Positions 53,671 through 63,039 are shown, counted from the first letter of the stretch. The stretch is DNA of 64,000 nucleotides from Ochrobactrum quorumnocens (GCF_002278035.1 NZ_CP022604.1:372001-436000); one strand, 5' to 3'. Translations and numbers: made by a program. The notes: generated by a model from the sequence alone, not told the origin.

Positions 53671-55008
53671 ATGACGAAAGCTGAACAAGGCCAGAGCGAA
53701 AGCCAGTTTAATGGCGTGACCTTGGGCATCGATTTCGGCACCACCAATACGGTGCTGTCTCTGGCATCCCCTGATGGTACGACTGCAGTGCTAAGTGTGC
53801 CGAAAGATGGCGTCGACATCACCGGCTATCGTTCGATTCTTTGCTTCTGGCAGGATCGCGAAACAGGACAGCGCACTTCAGAAAGCGGTCCGTGGGCAAT
53901 GGATGCCTTCGTCAATGCACCCCATTCGACACGCATGCTTCAGTCCTTCAAGACGTTTGCCGCGCAGAAGTCCTTCACCGACACACCCGTTTATGGCAAA
54001 CGCTTCAAGTTCGAAGATATTCTAGAGACTTTTCTAGAATCAGTCGCAACCCGCCTTGGCGACAAGCTTCCGCCCAGAGGCAATCGTGTCGTCGTTGGTC
54101 GTCCGGTTATTTTTGCGGGAGCGTCTCCTGATGAAGAACTGGCCATGCAGCGCTATGAAAAAGCGTTCCGTGCCTTTGGGTTCACCGATATCCATTATGT
54201 GTATGAACCTGTTGCAGCGGCATATTTCTATGCGCAGGAACTCAAAGCCGAATCGACGGTTCTCGTAGCTGACTTTGGCGGCGGTACGAGCGACTTTTCC
54301 ATCGTACGATTTGAAGTGGGCGCGCAGGGCTTGAGCTTCACGCCGTTGAGCCAGACGGGTCTAGGCATTGCTGGTGACACATTCGATTATCGCATCATCG
54401 ACAATGCGGTTTCACCGCTCCTGGGAAAAAATGGCGAATATAAATCTTTCGGCAAGCGCCTGCCGATACCCCGTCATTATTATGCGAATTTCGCACGGTG
54501 GAACACGCTGTTCCTTATGAACTCGCCTTCAACTATTCGCTCACTGACCGATCTTGCCAAGAATGCTGTCGATCCTGAACCGCTCGAACATTTCATCAAC
54601 CTGATCGAGAACGACTATGGCTATGAGATTTATCGCGCTGTCTCAAACCTCAAAGTGCGGCTATCTTCGGAAAGAATATCCGAGCTTCATTTCAAGGCAG
54701 ATGATTTCGAAATTAGGTCCGATATCACGCGCAACGATTTTGATAGCTGGATTGCAGATGACGTGGCCAATATCGAGCAATCAGTAGAGCAGGCTGTTGA
54801 AAAGGCCGGACTTACCTTCGATGGCATTGATCGGGTCTTCCTGACAGGCGGCACATCCTTCGTGCCTGCCATCCGTGAGGCTTTCGAAAAGCGTTTCCCC
54901 GACGCCATGGTCACAAGCTCGAACCAGTTTGATTCGATTGCCAATGGTCTGGCGTTGATTGGTCAGAGCGCCGATATTGAACGTTGGGCGGTTAAGCGGC
55001 CGGTTTGA
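53671..55008 (+). CDS. Hsp70 family ATPase (YegD-like)
   Basis: Hsp70-type nucleotide-binding protein of 445 residues, compared with about 638 for DnaK. The actin-like ATPase has LGIDFGTTNTVLSLA (about residues 17-31), VADFGGGTSDFSIV (about 200) and FLTGGTSFVPAI (about 390), but there is no substrate-binding lid domain. This matches the short YegD subfamily, whose role is unclear. It stands alone in this region, without DnaJ or GrpE. Confidence 0.87.
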   Translation: MTKAEQGQSESQFNGVTLGIDFGTTNTVLSLASPDGTTAVLSVPKDGVDITGYRSILCFWQDRETGQRTSESGPWAMDAFVNAPHSTRMLQSFKTFAAQKSFTDTPVYGKRFKFEDILETFLESVATRLGDKLPPRGNRVVVGRPVIFAGASPDEELAMQRYEKAFRAFGFTDIHYVYEPVAAAYFYAQELKAESTVLVADFGGGTSDFSIVRFEVGAQGLSFTPLSQTGLGIAGDTFDYRIIDNAVSPLLGKNGEYKSFGKRLPIPRHYYANFARWNTLFLMNSPSTIRSLTDLAKNAVDPEPLEHFINLIENDYGYEIYRAVSNLKVRLSSERISELHFKADDFEIRSDITRNDFDSWIADDVANIEQSVEQAVEKAGLTFDGIDRVFLTGGTSFVPAIREAFEKRFPDAMVTSSNQFDSIANGLALIGQSADIERWAVKRPV

Positions 55009-55025
55009 TCTGGTCGAGCCTCAAC

Positions 55026-55448
55026 TCAGGCATCGGCGACAGTTCTTGCAAAACATTCTGCGATCTTTTCGTTAGCGCCAATGCCCTTGGCCCATTTCAC
55101 AATCTCCGGCATTTCACTTTCGTCAGCGATACCGCCCCAAACATCTTTGAATTTTGGGACATTCGGTGAAATATCGAAGAAGAAGTAACCGGGATCGGCA
55201 ACTGCCACGTCTGCATAAACAATCGACCACTTGTCATATTGCATGAACGAATTGATTTTAACCGAGGCTGGCTTGACCTTCTTGCCAAAGCTTTTGGCAA
55301 TTAGCGCTGCATAATCCGCTTTCTGCTGTGTGCTGATTGTTGTCGTCACGCCGTCGCAAGCCGATTTCGCTGATGCGGCATGGGCTGACGTAAGCAATGC
55401 ACTTAACATGAGTCCCAAAATGGATGCCGTCTTAATCATCCCGGTCAC
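55026..55448 (-). CDS. Small secreted protein of unknown function
   Basis: A protein of about 140 residues with a signal peptide (MIKTASILGLMLSALLTSAH then AAS). The mature part has two Cys residues (SACDG and ECFART) that may form a disulfide, and a motif NSFMQYDKWSIVYADVAVADP. I do not recognise the family. The GTG at 55448 follows GGAGGG at 5 bases, while the ATG at 55439 lacks this spacing; either is possible. It shares its strand with two other small envelope genes. Confidence 0.7.
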   Translation of the reverse strand: MTGMIKTASILGLMLSALLTSAHAASAKSACDGVTTTISTQQKADYAALIAKSFGKKVKPASVKINSFMQYDKWSIVYADVAVADPGYFFFDISPNVPKFKDVWGGIADESEMPEIVKWAKGIGANEKIAECFARTVADA

Positions 55449-55495
55449 CAATACCCTCCATGACTATGTGTAGCTATGAGCTTAACACATATTTC

Positions 55496-56038
55496 TTAGG
55501 GTAAGATATTGATTGGCGTGCCGTTTGGTACCTTCGACCAGATTTCACGCATTTCCGTGTTGCTCACGCCGATGCAGCCGTCTGTCCAGTCCCAAAGATG
55601 GTGCATAGGAGCAAGCACGCCCCAGCCATTGGGCAGGCCATGGATCATGATATTGCCGCCGGGTGCATAGCCGGCTGTATCGGCGACACTCTGGTCTACA
55701 CTGTTCGGATACGAAATATGCAGGCTTAGATGGGCCATCGAGCGTGGATTGCGCCAGTCAATGATGTATGCGCCCTCAGGCGTTTTCTGATCTCCCTCAC
55801 GGCTCTTATGTCCACCGTCGCCATTGCCGCCGAGTGCGATTCGATAGGTGCCAATCACAGTACCATTGCGTAGCAACGTCATCCGACGCTCGCCTTTATA
55901 GACCTTGATGGCATCCGCCTGTTGTTCTGCGGGCAGAAGTTGTGGCGGCTCACCTGAACCGATGCGTACCATGACCTTGGTGTAGCCGAACAAGCCGACA
56001 GCGATGAGAACTACGGCGAAAAGGATTTTCTTGATCAT
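55496..56038 (-). CDS. L,D-transpeptidase family protein (YkuD, YafK-like)
   Basis: A 180-residue protein with an N-terminal membrane/signal helix (residues 3-20) and a YkuD domain (about 40-178): the key residues are in MIHGLPNGWG and WTDGCIGVSN, with the catalytic Cys near residue 155. The shortened form matches enzymes that cut or attach proteins at peptidoglycan. It lies 9 bases before the next gene on the strand, which may be in the same operon. Confidence 0.85.
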   Translation of the reverse strand: MIKKILFAVVLIAVGLFGYTKVMVRIGSGEPPQLLPAEQQADAIKVYKGERRMTLLRNGTVIGTYRIALGGNGDGGHKSREGDQKTPEGAYIIDWRNPRSMAHLSLHISYPNSVDQSVADTAGYAPGGNIMIHGLPNGWGVLAPMHHLWDWTDGCIGVSNTEMREIWSKVPNGTPINILP

Positions 56039-56047
56039 ATCGGTCGC

Positions 56048-56482
56048 TTATTTTTGGTCTGTGGCGCGTTCAAGGCAGTCTTTGATGCCCGTTTCACAAA
56101 CGGGCGTTTGCGCACGGATTTCTGGATTGTCACGCCACATTTTGTATGTGACCCAAAACTCGACATCCTTGTAGGCATATGTTCCGGCACGTTTATTGTT
56201 GCGACTTTTCTCCAGCGCTTCGCCAGTGATCACTATATGATGTGCAAGCCGTTTGAACTCCCAAGGCTGAGCGCCCTTCTTATGCTCGAACGCTTCCAAG
56301 TGATAATATGGATCGTTATGAGCCGGATCGGGCTCCTGATGAATGACGGCCCAACGGGTAATTTTGGGTGTGTCGGTAAGGATCACGACGCGATCTAAGG
56401 TTTCAGCATTAGGACTTGAAAGCAGAAAGGGGAGGGCAATTAGTGCTGCCGCCGCTGCATTCAATGTCTTTTTGCCAATCAT
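56048..56482 (-). CDS. Secreted protein of unknown function
   Basis: A 144-residue protein with a signal peptide (MIGKKTLNAAAAALIALPFL, cleaved near NAE) and a mature part with RWAVIHQEPDPAHNDPYYHLEAFEHK... (two conserved-looking His/Tyr clusters) and Cys residues in VCETGIKDCLE. I do not recognise the family with confidence. The ATG at 56482 has AAGGAA 6 bases upstream; ATGs at 56500 and 56536 are in frame. It sits 9 bases upstream of the L,D-transpeptidase gene. Confidence 0.7.
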   Translation of the reverse strand: MIGKKTLNAAAAALIALPFLLSSPNAETLDRVVILTDTPKITRWAVIHQEPDPAHNDPYYHLEAFEHKKGAQPWEFKRLAHHIVITGEALEKSRNNKRAGTYAYKDVEFWVTYKMWRDNPEIRAQTPVCETGIKDCLERATDQK

Positions 56483-56705
56483 TTTAAATTCCTTTTGCAT
56501 TCCAGATAAATCCAGCACGCTCCTGCCCAAATGCATTTGCTATTGGGACGGCTAAAAAAGCAAATGAAAACAAACCTTCCCGAGCTGTGTTAATTCAAAA
56601 TTAATCAATATTTTCAAAGGGTAAACAAAAACGCGTTAACCATCCATCAAGGTTAATACTCCATTATTCGCTATAGTTAAGTAATCGTTGCGAGTGGAGT
56701 TTGCG

Positions 56706-57998
56706 GTGCGTCTTGGTTCCATACGAGCGCTGTTTGGCCGGTCTAAGGCCGTTGCCGAGCCGGTATGGCATTATCCGGTAACGGGCTATTGCCCCGAGGA
56801 TGGTCGCTATTACGCTGTGCGTGCAAAGCCACGTCAGGTTGCGCGCAAGCCACATCGCTTCGTGCCGCTCATGCTGGCAGCGATCACCTACCTGTTCAAC
56901 TCCAATGCAATCGCTTTTCAGGACATGGCAAGCCTTGTGCCGACCGCAGATGTCGCTGGTCATCGCTGGACAGCCTTTGTCGCCAAAGCTCCGGTTGGTT
57001 CGCTGCATCAGGCAGAAATGCCTTTTGTGGATGCAACAACAGTCACAGGCAGCATCGCCACCACCGGCATTCAGGTGCCGGGCATTGGCCGTGTCGCGCT
57101 TTCCGGCGGACAGAAGACAGCAAAACTTGGCGTCGATGATCCCAATCCGGATGAAAACCGCATCAATCGTGCGGACAAGACCGACCGTATCGTTTCGGTG
57201 AAGCCTAAGGCTCCGGCGCGGGCTTTCAATGCTGGCAGCATGTTTGAGAAAATCAGCATGATCACAGCGCCGCGTGAAAAGATTGATGCGCGTATGGCCT
57301 TCTCAAAATCCAGCATCGAAGGGAAGGAGGTTGAGATCGCAATGGCGTTCCACGCGGTCAAACCACCTAAACCCAAACAGGACATGCCTGTGCAACTGGC
57401 AAAGCTGATCAACAACAATGAGCCCGACGTTCTCGCGTTGGGCTATGCGCCTTCTAAGCCGGACTACGGCAAGACATCGCCCTTCGAAAGCATTCTGACG
57501 CCAGAAGCCGACGCGGGTCGTTTTGTGCCGCCGATCAGTGATCAGGATCACGCATGGGCGGCAACGCCTTTGCCCGCAGAATCGTTTGGCTCGAAAGAGC
57601 AGAAATGTCTTGCGGAAGCTGTCTATTATGAAGCGCGTGGCGAAAACGTAAAAGGGCAGGTCGCCGTAGCGCAGGTCGTACTCAACCGCGTGCGCAACCC
57701 GGCTTATCCGGGAACCATTTGCGATGTGGTTTATCAGAATCGTAACTGGCTCAATGCATGCCAGTTCTCATTTGCCTGCGACGGTCAAAAGCATCGCGTA
57801 ACCGAGATGCCACAATGGCGTATGGCACAGCAGGTCGCCAAGACGGTGACGGCTGGTCAGATTTGGCTACCGGAAGTTGGTTCCTCTACCCATTATCACG
57901 CGACCTATGTCAGCCCGTTCTGGGCACCTACAATGAAGAAGATGACTAAGATTGGTCTTCATGTGTTTTACCGCACCTATGGCGGTGGCTGGAGCTGA
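56706..57998 (+). CDS. SleB/CwlJ-type cell wall hydrolase
   Basis: Peptidoglycan lytic enzyme of about 430 residues. An N-terminal hydrophobic segment (about residues 55-75, FVPLMLAAITYLFNSNAIAF) precedes a long linker, and the C-terminal hydrolase-2 domain (about 300-425) has the catalytic Glu in LAEAVYYEARGENVKGQVAV, then NRVRNPAYPGTICDVVYQN. In spore formers this family acts on cortex; in Rhizobiales it is a general cell-wall enzyme. The start is uncertain: GTG at 56706 has TGGAG at 6 bases; TTG at 56688 and GTG at 56694 are in frame. Confidence 0.85.
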   Translation: MRLGSIRALFGRSKAVAEPVWHYPVTGYCPEDGRYYAVRAKPRQVARKPHRFVPLMLAAITYLFNSNAIAFQDMASLVPTADVAGHRWTAFVAKAPVGSLHQAEMPFVDATTVTGSIATTGIQVPGIGRVALSGGQKTAKLGVDDPNPDENRINRADKTDRIVSVKPKAPARAFNAGSMFEKISMITAPREKIDARMAFSKSSIEGKEVEIAMAFHAVKPPKPKQDMPVQLAKLINNNEPDVLALGYAPSKPDYGKTSPFESILTPEADAGRFVPPISDQDHAWAATPLPAESFGSKEQKCLAEAVYYEARGENVKGQVAVAQVVLNRVRNPAYPGTICDVVYQNRNWLNACQFSFACDGQKHRVTEMPQWRMAQQVAKTVTAGQIWLPEVGSSTHYHATYVSPFWAPTMKKMTKIGLHVFYRTYGGGWS

Positions 57999-58329
57999 TT
58001 GTTGCCGTTTGTTCAGGTAGTTGGCTAAGAAATCACTTTCGGACACATTTATTTGTCTCGAACGTCGCTTGAAACGGATGCACATTGATGAATCTATGTG
58101 CCGAGGTTCGCTCAATTCGATTCCAATTTTGAGGCCGAATTGCTGCATGAACTCCGGCTTTGGGCGGAAAATGAGTCGCACCATCGGCTAAATCATTGCA
58201 TTTCCTAGATAAAAAACCTTTTGAAGCAACTGCTTGACCGCCTTGACTAGCGCGCGGTGTGTCAATATGTTGCGCGCAACTTGGAAATGGGCTTTTACGG
58301 CCCGCATTTCTTGCAAAAAGGAGCTGCCA
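57999..58329. other. Upstream region of the atp operon
   Basis: These 331 bases hold no convincing gene. A sigma70-like promoter (58243-58271) lies upstream of atpI. Confidence 0.5.
58243..58271 (+). promoter_or_regulatory. Sigma70-like promoter for atpI
   Basis: TTGACT (58243-58248) and TATGTT (58266-58271) with a 17-base spacer. A second TTGACC lies 9 bases upstream. Distance to the atpI ATG is about 58 bases. Confidence 0.45.
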
Positions 58330-58728
58330 ATGACGAGCGGCACTGAGCCCGGAAAATCATCCGGTGTAGGCAGGGATGTGGAACGCAAAACTGTTTCCGG
58401 GGGGCTGGATCAGCGTTTGAACCGCCTTGAGGCCGAACTGGCCAAAAAGGGGATGTTTAAGCCACCGGCTTCCGAGGATGAACGGTCGGAAACATCCAGT
58501 TCCGTCGCGCAAGCCATGAAACTCTCCAGCGAGTTTATTGCTGGTATTGTGGTCGGTGCGTTGATCGGTTGGTTTCTTGATCGTTACGCAGGCACGTCGC
58601 CATGGGGGTTAATTATCTTTCTCCTTCTGGGCTTCGGTGCTGGCACCCTCAACGTGCTCCGTTCCGCAGGTTATGTTGCCGATCAAGGCAATATTAAGTC
58701 TAGCGTGGAAAAGAGCGATAAGGAATAA
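58330..58728 (+). CDS. atpI: ATP synthase protein I
   Basis: A 132-residue accessory membrane protein that helps assemble the c-ring. A polar N-terminus with heptads (LDQRLNRLEAELAKKG) precedes two helices (about residues 63-82 and 90-110; FIAGIVVGALIGWFLDRY and WGLIIFLLLGFGAGTLNV). The ATG at 58330 has AAGGAG 7 bases upstream. First gene of the F0 operon. Confidence 0.9.
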   Translation: MTSGTEPGKSSGVGRDVERKTVSGGLDQRLNRLEAELAKKGMFKPPASEDERSETSSSVAQAMKLSSEFIAGIVVGALIGWFLDRYAGTSPWGLIIFLLLGFGAGTLNVLRSAGYVADQGNIKSSVEKSDKE

Positions 58729-58834
58729 GTCTTCGCGGACATCACGAAAATGTTCGCGTATAGACACGTAAGACATGCGGGCCTCTCGCCCGAGAATTAA
58801 ACGCCTTAGGGCAGGAACGACAGACGAGGTAAAG

Positions 58835-59584
58835 GTGGCCAACGATCCGATCCATCAGTTCCAGGTTTCCCGGTTGATTCCGATCGACGTCGGTGGTTTG
58901 GACCTGTCGTTCACCAATGTTTCGGCCTTCATGGTCGCAACGGTGGTGCTTGCGTCAGGCTTTCTGTACTTCACGTCGTCGAGCCGTGGACTGATCCCAA
59001 GCCGCCTTCAGTCGGTTTCGGAAATGGCTTATGAATTTGTGGCGTCGAGCCTGAGAGATTCGGCCGGGTCGAAGGGCATGAAGTTCTTCCCATTCGTTTT
59101 CTCTCTGTTCATGTTCATTCTGGTTGCGAACTTTATCGGCCTGTTTCCTTATTTCTATACGGTCACCAGCCAGATCATCGTGACGTTTGCTCTGTCGCTG
59201 CTCGTCATCGGCACTGTGATTATCTACGGTTTCTACAAGCATGGCATTGGCTTCCTCAAGCTGTTCGTGCCAAGCGGTGTGCCGGGCATTATCGTGCCAC
59301 TGGTCGTCGCCATTGAAATCATCTCGTTCCTCTCGCGTCCAATCAGCCTCTCGGTTCGTCTTTTTGCGAACATGCTGGCAGGCCACATTACGCTCAAGGT
59401 TTTCGCAGGCTTCGTTGTCTCGCTGAGTTCGCTTGGTGCGCTTGGTGTTGGTGGCGCGATCCTGCCTCTTATCATGACGGTCGCGATCACCGCGCTTGAG
59501 TTCCTGGTTGCATTCCTCCAGGCCTACGTCTTCACCGTTCTTACCTGCATGTACATCAACGACGCAGTACATCCGGGTCACTAA
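58835..59584 (+). CDS. atpB: ATP synthase F0 subunit a
   Basis: Proton-channel subunit of 249 residues with five to six helices. The conserved arginine is in [14 protein letters not shown], and [21 protein letters not shown] ends the protein. The GTG start at 58835 ([10 protein letters not shown]) has GAGG 6 bases upstream and fits the family length; an upstream ATG at 58775 does not. Confidence 0.95.
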   Translation: MANDPIHQFQVSRLIPIDVGGLDLSFTNVSAFMVATVVLASGFLYFTSSSRGLIPSRLQSVSEMAYEFVASSLRDSAGSKGMKFFPFVFSLFMFILVANFIGLFPYFYTVTSQIIVTFALSLLVIGTVIIYGFYKHGIGFLKLFVPSGVPGIIVPLVVAIEIISFLSRPISLSVRLFANMLAGHITLKVFAGFVVSLSSLGALGVGGAILPLIMTVAITALEFLVAFLQAYVFTVLTCMYINDAVHPGH

Positions 59585-59585
59585 A

Positions 59586-59686
59586 GCATGTTGCGGAAAA
59601 GTGGGTTACCGGTTTTCCGACAACAACATGCGTAATGAAAATATTTAAAGCGCCTCGTATTGGTAAAATAAAAAACGAAGCGCTTT
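59586..59686. repeat. Palindromic repeat inside the atp operon
   Basis: Part A reads GCATGTTG...GGAAAAGTGGG...GGTTTTCC...CAACATGC (59586-59631), a variant of CATCCCGAAAAGTG with compensating changes; part B has AAAGCGC/GCGCTTT arms (59647-59653, 59680-59686). It begins 1 base after the atpB stop. Confidence 0.75.
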
Positions 59687-59757
59687 GAGGTTCTCGCCGG
59701 CGGGTTTCCGCCAGAACAGAAATCCGCACTAATTTGCAATCCAGAAGGAGCTTTAAC

Positions 59758-59985
59758 ATGGAAGCGGAAGCAGCAAAGTACATCGGCGCCGGTCTCGCCT
59801 GTTTCGGTATGGCCGGTACGGCTCTCGGCCTCGGCAACATTTTCGGTAGCTATCTCTCGGGCGCTCTGCGTAACCCATCCGCTGCTGACAGCCAGTTCGG
59901 CCGTCTCGTGTTCGGTTTCGCTGTGACGGAAGCTCTGGGCATCTTCTCGCTGCTCATCGCGCTTCTGCTCCTCTTCGCTGTTTAA
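59758..59985 (+). CDS. atpE: ATP synthase F0 subunit c
   Basis: Proteolipid of 75 residues, a two-helix hairpin. The glycine-rich first helix ([21 protein letters not shown]) leads to the polar loop RNPSA and the second helix has the proton-binding Glu in [10 protein letters not shown] (about residue 58). AAGGAG lies 8 bases upstream of the ATG. Confidence 0.96.
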   Translation: MEAEAAKYIGAGLACFGMAGTALGLGNIFGSYLSGALRNPSAADSQFGRLVFGFAVTEALGIFSLLIALLLLFAV

Positions 59986-60067
59986 TAAACAGTCGCAAGA
60001 AACTGGCCTGCCGCGATCTGTATCTTGAAATGCAGCGCGGCTGGCCTTTGCATATGACGTCTAAGTG

Positions 60068-60114
60068 AGCATGTTTCTATAAATCCGGGACTTCTTTCCG
60101 GGAAAGAACATGCT
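60068..60114. repeat. Inverted repeat between atpE and atpF2
   Basis: AGCATGTT (60068-60075) and AACATGCT (60107-60114), with inner TCCGGGA/TTCCGGGA copies in direct orientation. The outer arm GCATGTT/AACATGC is shared with the repeat at 59586, so both may derive from one ancestor. Confidence 0.55.
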
Positions 60115-60134
60115 GGATTGAAGGGGAAATCTGG

Positions 60135-60752
60135 ATGTTCGTGTCCACGGCGTTTGCCCAAACCGCCACCGAATCGCAACCGGCACCAGCTGCTGGTGAG
60201 CACGGCGCAGCCGATGCTGTGCACACCGAAACCGGGGTCGCGCACGATGCCGGACACGGCAGCGGCGTATTCCCGCCGTTCGATTCCACCCATTACGCAT
60301 CACAGCTTCTGTGGCTGGCGATCACTTTCGGTCTTTTCTATCTGTTTCTGTCTCGCGTGGTTCTGCCACGTATCGGCGGCGTGATTGAAAATCGTCGTGA
60401 CCGTATCGCACAGGATCTGGAGCAGGCTGCCCGCCTCAAGCAGGATGCAGACAACGCCATTGCTGCTTACGAGCAGGAATTGGCCGCTGCCCGCACCAAG
60501 GCCGCTTCGATTGCCGAAGCTGCTCGCGAAAAGGGCAAGGGCGAAGCAGCGGCCGAACGCGCCACTGCGGAAGCCGCTCTTGAGAGCAAGCTTGCTGAAG
60601 CGGAAGAACGTATCGCCGCAATCAAGGCCAAGGCCATGAGCGATGTCGGTACTATCGCCGAAGAAACCACGTCTGCGATCGTTGAACAGCTTCTGGGAAC
60701 CAAGACCGATAAGGCCGACGTGACCGCAGCAGTCAAATCCGCAAACGCCTGA
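60135..60752 (+). CDS. atpF2: ATP synthase F0 subunit b'
   Basis: Stator subunit of 205 residues. A long N-terminal part rich in Ala, Pro, His precedes the helix [20 protein letters not shown] (about residues 56-75) and a long alpha-helical coiled coil. AAGGGGAAAT lies 7 bases upstream of the ATG. Forms a heterodimer with AtpF. Confidence 0.93.
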   Translation: MFVSTAFAQTATESQPAPAAGEHGAADAVHTETGVAHDAGHGSGVFPPFDSTHYASQLLWLAITFGLFYLFLSRVVLPRIGGVIENRRDRIAQDLEQAARLKQDADNAIAAYEQELAAARTKAASIAEAAREKGKGEAAAERATAEAALESKLAEAEERIAAIKAKAMSDVGTIAEETTSAIVEQLLGTKTDKADVTAAVKSANA

Positions 60753-60762
60753 GGAGACGACA

Positions 60763-61242
60763 ATGGATTCAACATTTTGGGCGTTTATTGCCCTCCTCCT
60801 CTTCATTGCACTGATTGTTTACCTGAAGGTTCCAGGCATGATCGGACGCTCGCTCGATGAGCGCGCCGAGAATATCAAGAAGGAACTGGAAGAAGCCCGC
60901 ACTCTGCGCGAAGAAGCTCAGCAGCTTCTTGCTGAATATCATCGCAAGCGCAAGGAAGCGGAGAAAGAAGCTGGTGACATTGTCGCCGCTGCTGAACGCG
61001 AAGCAAAGGCGCTTCTTGAAGACGCAAAGCGCTCGACTGAGGAATTTGTTGTTCGTCGCAACAAGCTCGCAGAGCAGAAGATTGCAACCGCTGAAACCGA
61101 TGCAATCAATGCAGTCCGCGCTTCGGCTGTTGATCTGGCGATCGCTGCTGCCGGCAAGATCGTTGCCGACAAGGTTGATACGAAGGTAGCAGGCACCTTG
61201 TTCAAGGATGCGCTCGGTCAGGTTAAGACCAACCTGAACTAA
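60763..61242 (+). CDS. atpF: ATP synthase F0 subunit b
   Basis: Stator subunit of 159 residues with one helix (TFWAFIALLLFIALIVYLKV, about residues 3-22) then a coiled coil rich in Glu, Lys and Ala. It starts 10 bases after atpF2 and is followed by a strong terminator; the F1 genes are not adjacent, as usual in alphaproteobacteria. Confidence 0.94.
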   Translation: MDSTFWAFIALLLFIALIVYLKVPGMIGRSLDERAENIKKELEEARTLREEAQQLLAEYHRKRKEAEKEAGDIVAAAEREAKALLEDAKRSTEEFVVRRNKLAEQKIATAETDAINAVRASAVDLAIAAAGKIVADKVDTKVAGTLFKDALGQVKTNLN

Positions 61243-61266
61243 GCTCAGTGACTTACTGAAATTTAG

Positions 61267-61297
61267 AAAACGCCGCCTCGAAAGGGGCGGCGTTTTT
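61267..61297 (+). terminator. Terminator of the atp operon
   Basis: AAAACGCCGCC (61267-61277) pairs with GGCGGCGTTTT (61286-61296), followed by T. An 11-base stem that also suits the convergent permease gene. Confidence 0.88.
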
Positions 61298-61327
61298 GTT
61301 TGTCCGATTGAGAGACCAGCCAAGTTT

Positions 61328-62221
61328 TTACGGTATTCGCCTCGCTGGTAATGTCATCGCGACGACGCCTGCAATCACGAATGCCAATCCCAACCATGCG
61401 GTTGATGTCAACCTTTCTCCCAGAAAGGTTACGCCAATACCGACACCGATGGGGACGCGGAGATAGGCTTGCGCTGTGGTGCCGACCGAGCCCAACGTCT
61501 GAATAAGCCGGAAATATATAGTGAAAGCCGCCGCGGTCGAAAACACAGCAAGGGCGAGCAATGCGAAGAGCGAGTTAGCGCTGGGTGTCAGGGTCCATGG
61601 TCGGTCGATGACGAGGCTCAACGGGATCAGAATGATCGCGCCGCTGATGAGAGACCCTGCTGCAGGCAACATCGGATCAAGGCCCTTAAAATTTCTGCCA
61701 AAGATGGCGGCACCTGCATAGCAGATAGTCGCAGCGACAATTGCAAGCTGTGCCCACAATTCGTTGCCCAGTCCAGCAAGCGCCTGCACGCCGATAATGA
61801 GACTGGTGCCTGCAAGACCTGCCGCAACGCCGAACAGCCTGCGGCTGGTTACAGCCTCGTGTCGTGTGATCAGGAGCGTGATGAGAAATGTAAAGATCGG
61901 CGTCGTTGAGTTAAGGATCGCCGCAAGACCTGCATCAGTCGTCTGCTCCGCCCATGCGATCGCGGTAAAGGGTACGACGCTGTTAAGGCAGGCCTGAAAC
62001 AGAAAGCGCTTCCAGGTGAGGGCATCAGTCGGCAGCTTCAAACCGCGCAACCGGATTATGACGATGAGTATAAGGCCTGCAATCAGTGTTCTGGTAGCGA
62101 TTAGTGTAATTGGCGGGATTGTCTCTACGCCGATCTTGATGAAGCTGTAGGACGCTCCCCATAGAGTTGCCAGCAAAAGCAGCAATCCGAGTTCGACGGC
62201 GATATTGGTTTTCTGGATCAT
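61328..62221 (-). CDS. EamA/RhaT family permease (DMT superfamily)
   Basis: Ten-helix inner-membrane permease of 297 residues made from two EamA repeats (about 9-140 and 155-290). It starts MIQKTNIAVELGLLLLLATL then GASYSFIKIGVETIPP, a typical first helix, and has GLAAILNSTTPIFTFLI and VPIGVGIGVTFLGERL. Substrate unknown; likely export of amino acids or metabolites. Confidence 0.86.
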   Translation of the reverse strand: MIQKTNIAVELGLLLLLATLWGASYSFIKIGVETIPPITLIATRTLIAGLILIVIIRLRGLKLPTDALTWKRFLFQACLNSVVPFTAIAWAEQTTDAGLAAILNSTTPIFTFLITLLITRHEAVTSRRLFGVAAGLAGTSLIIGVQALAGLGNELWAQLAIVAATICYAGAAIFGRNFKGLDPMLPAAGSLISGAIILIPLSLVIDRPWTLTPSANSLFALLALAVFSTAAAFTIYFRLIQTLGSVGTTAQAYLRVPIGVGIGVTFLGERLTSTAWLGLAFVIAGVVAMTLPARRIP

Positions 62222-62299
62222 TCTGGTCCTGCATGTAAGAACGGCCTCATTGCTTCTTAGCAGCTTGTCGCCTCACACGTTTCGGTGCACACCGAACTG

Positions 62300-62962
62300 T
62301 CAGCAGGAATAGCGCCCCTTGATAGGTGCAAATGTATAGCGGTGAATTCCCGGAACCGGCCCCACTGCTTCAATGGCTGAGCGATGTTTGACCGTGCCGT
62401 AACCGGCGTGGACCTCAAATCCATAGGGTGTGTGAACAGCACCGCTGCGAGCCATCATACGATCTCGTGTAACCTTTGCCACGATGGAGGCAGCAGCAAT
62501 GGAAATGGAGCGTTGATCGCCTTTCACCAAGGCGGATCCGGGGCAAGTCAAGCCTGGCGGCACGTCGCGTCCATCAATCAACGCATGACAAGGCTTGAGA
62601 GTAAGGCCTAGAAATGAACGGCGCATCGCCTCGAGCGCCGCTTTGCGAATATCGCTGGCGTCAATGCTGCGCGCACTTAAGCTTGCGACTGAGACCGTCA
62701 ATGCCTTGGCAAGAATGATCTCATATAGCGCGTCGCGCTTGGCAGCCTTAAGCCGCTTGGAATCATCCAGTCCGTCAGGCAAATCATTGGGATCAAGCAC
62801 CACAGCCGCTGCAACCACTGGGCCGGCCAAAGGTCCGCGTCCCGCCTCATCGATGCCAGCAATATGAAGAAGGCCGCTTGCCAGATGTTTCTTCTCTTCC
62901 GAGAAGTCTGGTGCAAGCGGGATGTCGAAAAGGAGCGGAGAATCAGAAGACAAGCGTTTCAT
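62300..62962 (-). CDS. rnhB: Ribonuclease HII
   Basis: RNA:DNA-hybrid nuclease of 220 residues that removes ribonucleotides from DNA. It has [18 protein letters not shown] (catalytic Asp-Glu near residues 38-39), the second Asp in [10 protein letters not shown] and the third in [13 protein letters not shown]. It starts [18 protein letters not shown]; it is the only gene between the permease and the radical SAM genes. It is separated from the next gene by an inverted repeat. Confidence 0.94.
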   Translation of the reverse strand: MKRLSSDSPLLFDIPLAPDFSEEKKHLASGLLHIAGIDEAGRGPLAGPVVAAAVVLDPNDLPDGLDDSKRLKAAKRDALYEIILAKALTVSVASLSARSIDASDIRKAALEAMRRSFLGLTLKPCHALIDGRDVPPGLTCPGSALVKGDQRSISIAAASIVAKVTRDRMMARSGAVHTPYGFEVHAGYGTVKHRSAIEAVGPVPGIHRYTFAPIKGRYSC

Positions 62963-62998
62963 TTGGCGGCAATGCTCGCATTGCTTCTGGTTCTCCGC

Positions 62999-63039
62999 AA
63001 GGTCCCTGCCGAGGAAGGTGGCGTAAAAGCAGGGACCTT
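62999..63039. repeat. Inverted repeat before rnhB
   Basis: AAGGTCCCTGC (62999-63009) and GCAGGGACCTT (63029-63039), an 11-base perfect stem with a 19-base loop, in the rnhB/radical SAM gap. No T run follows, so it is not a clear terminator. Confidence 0.5.
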
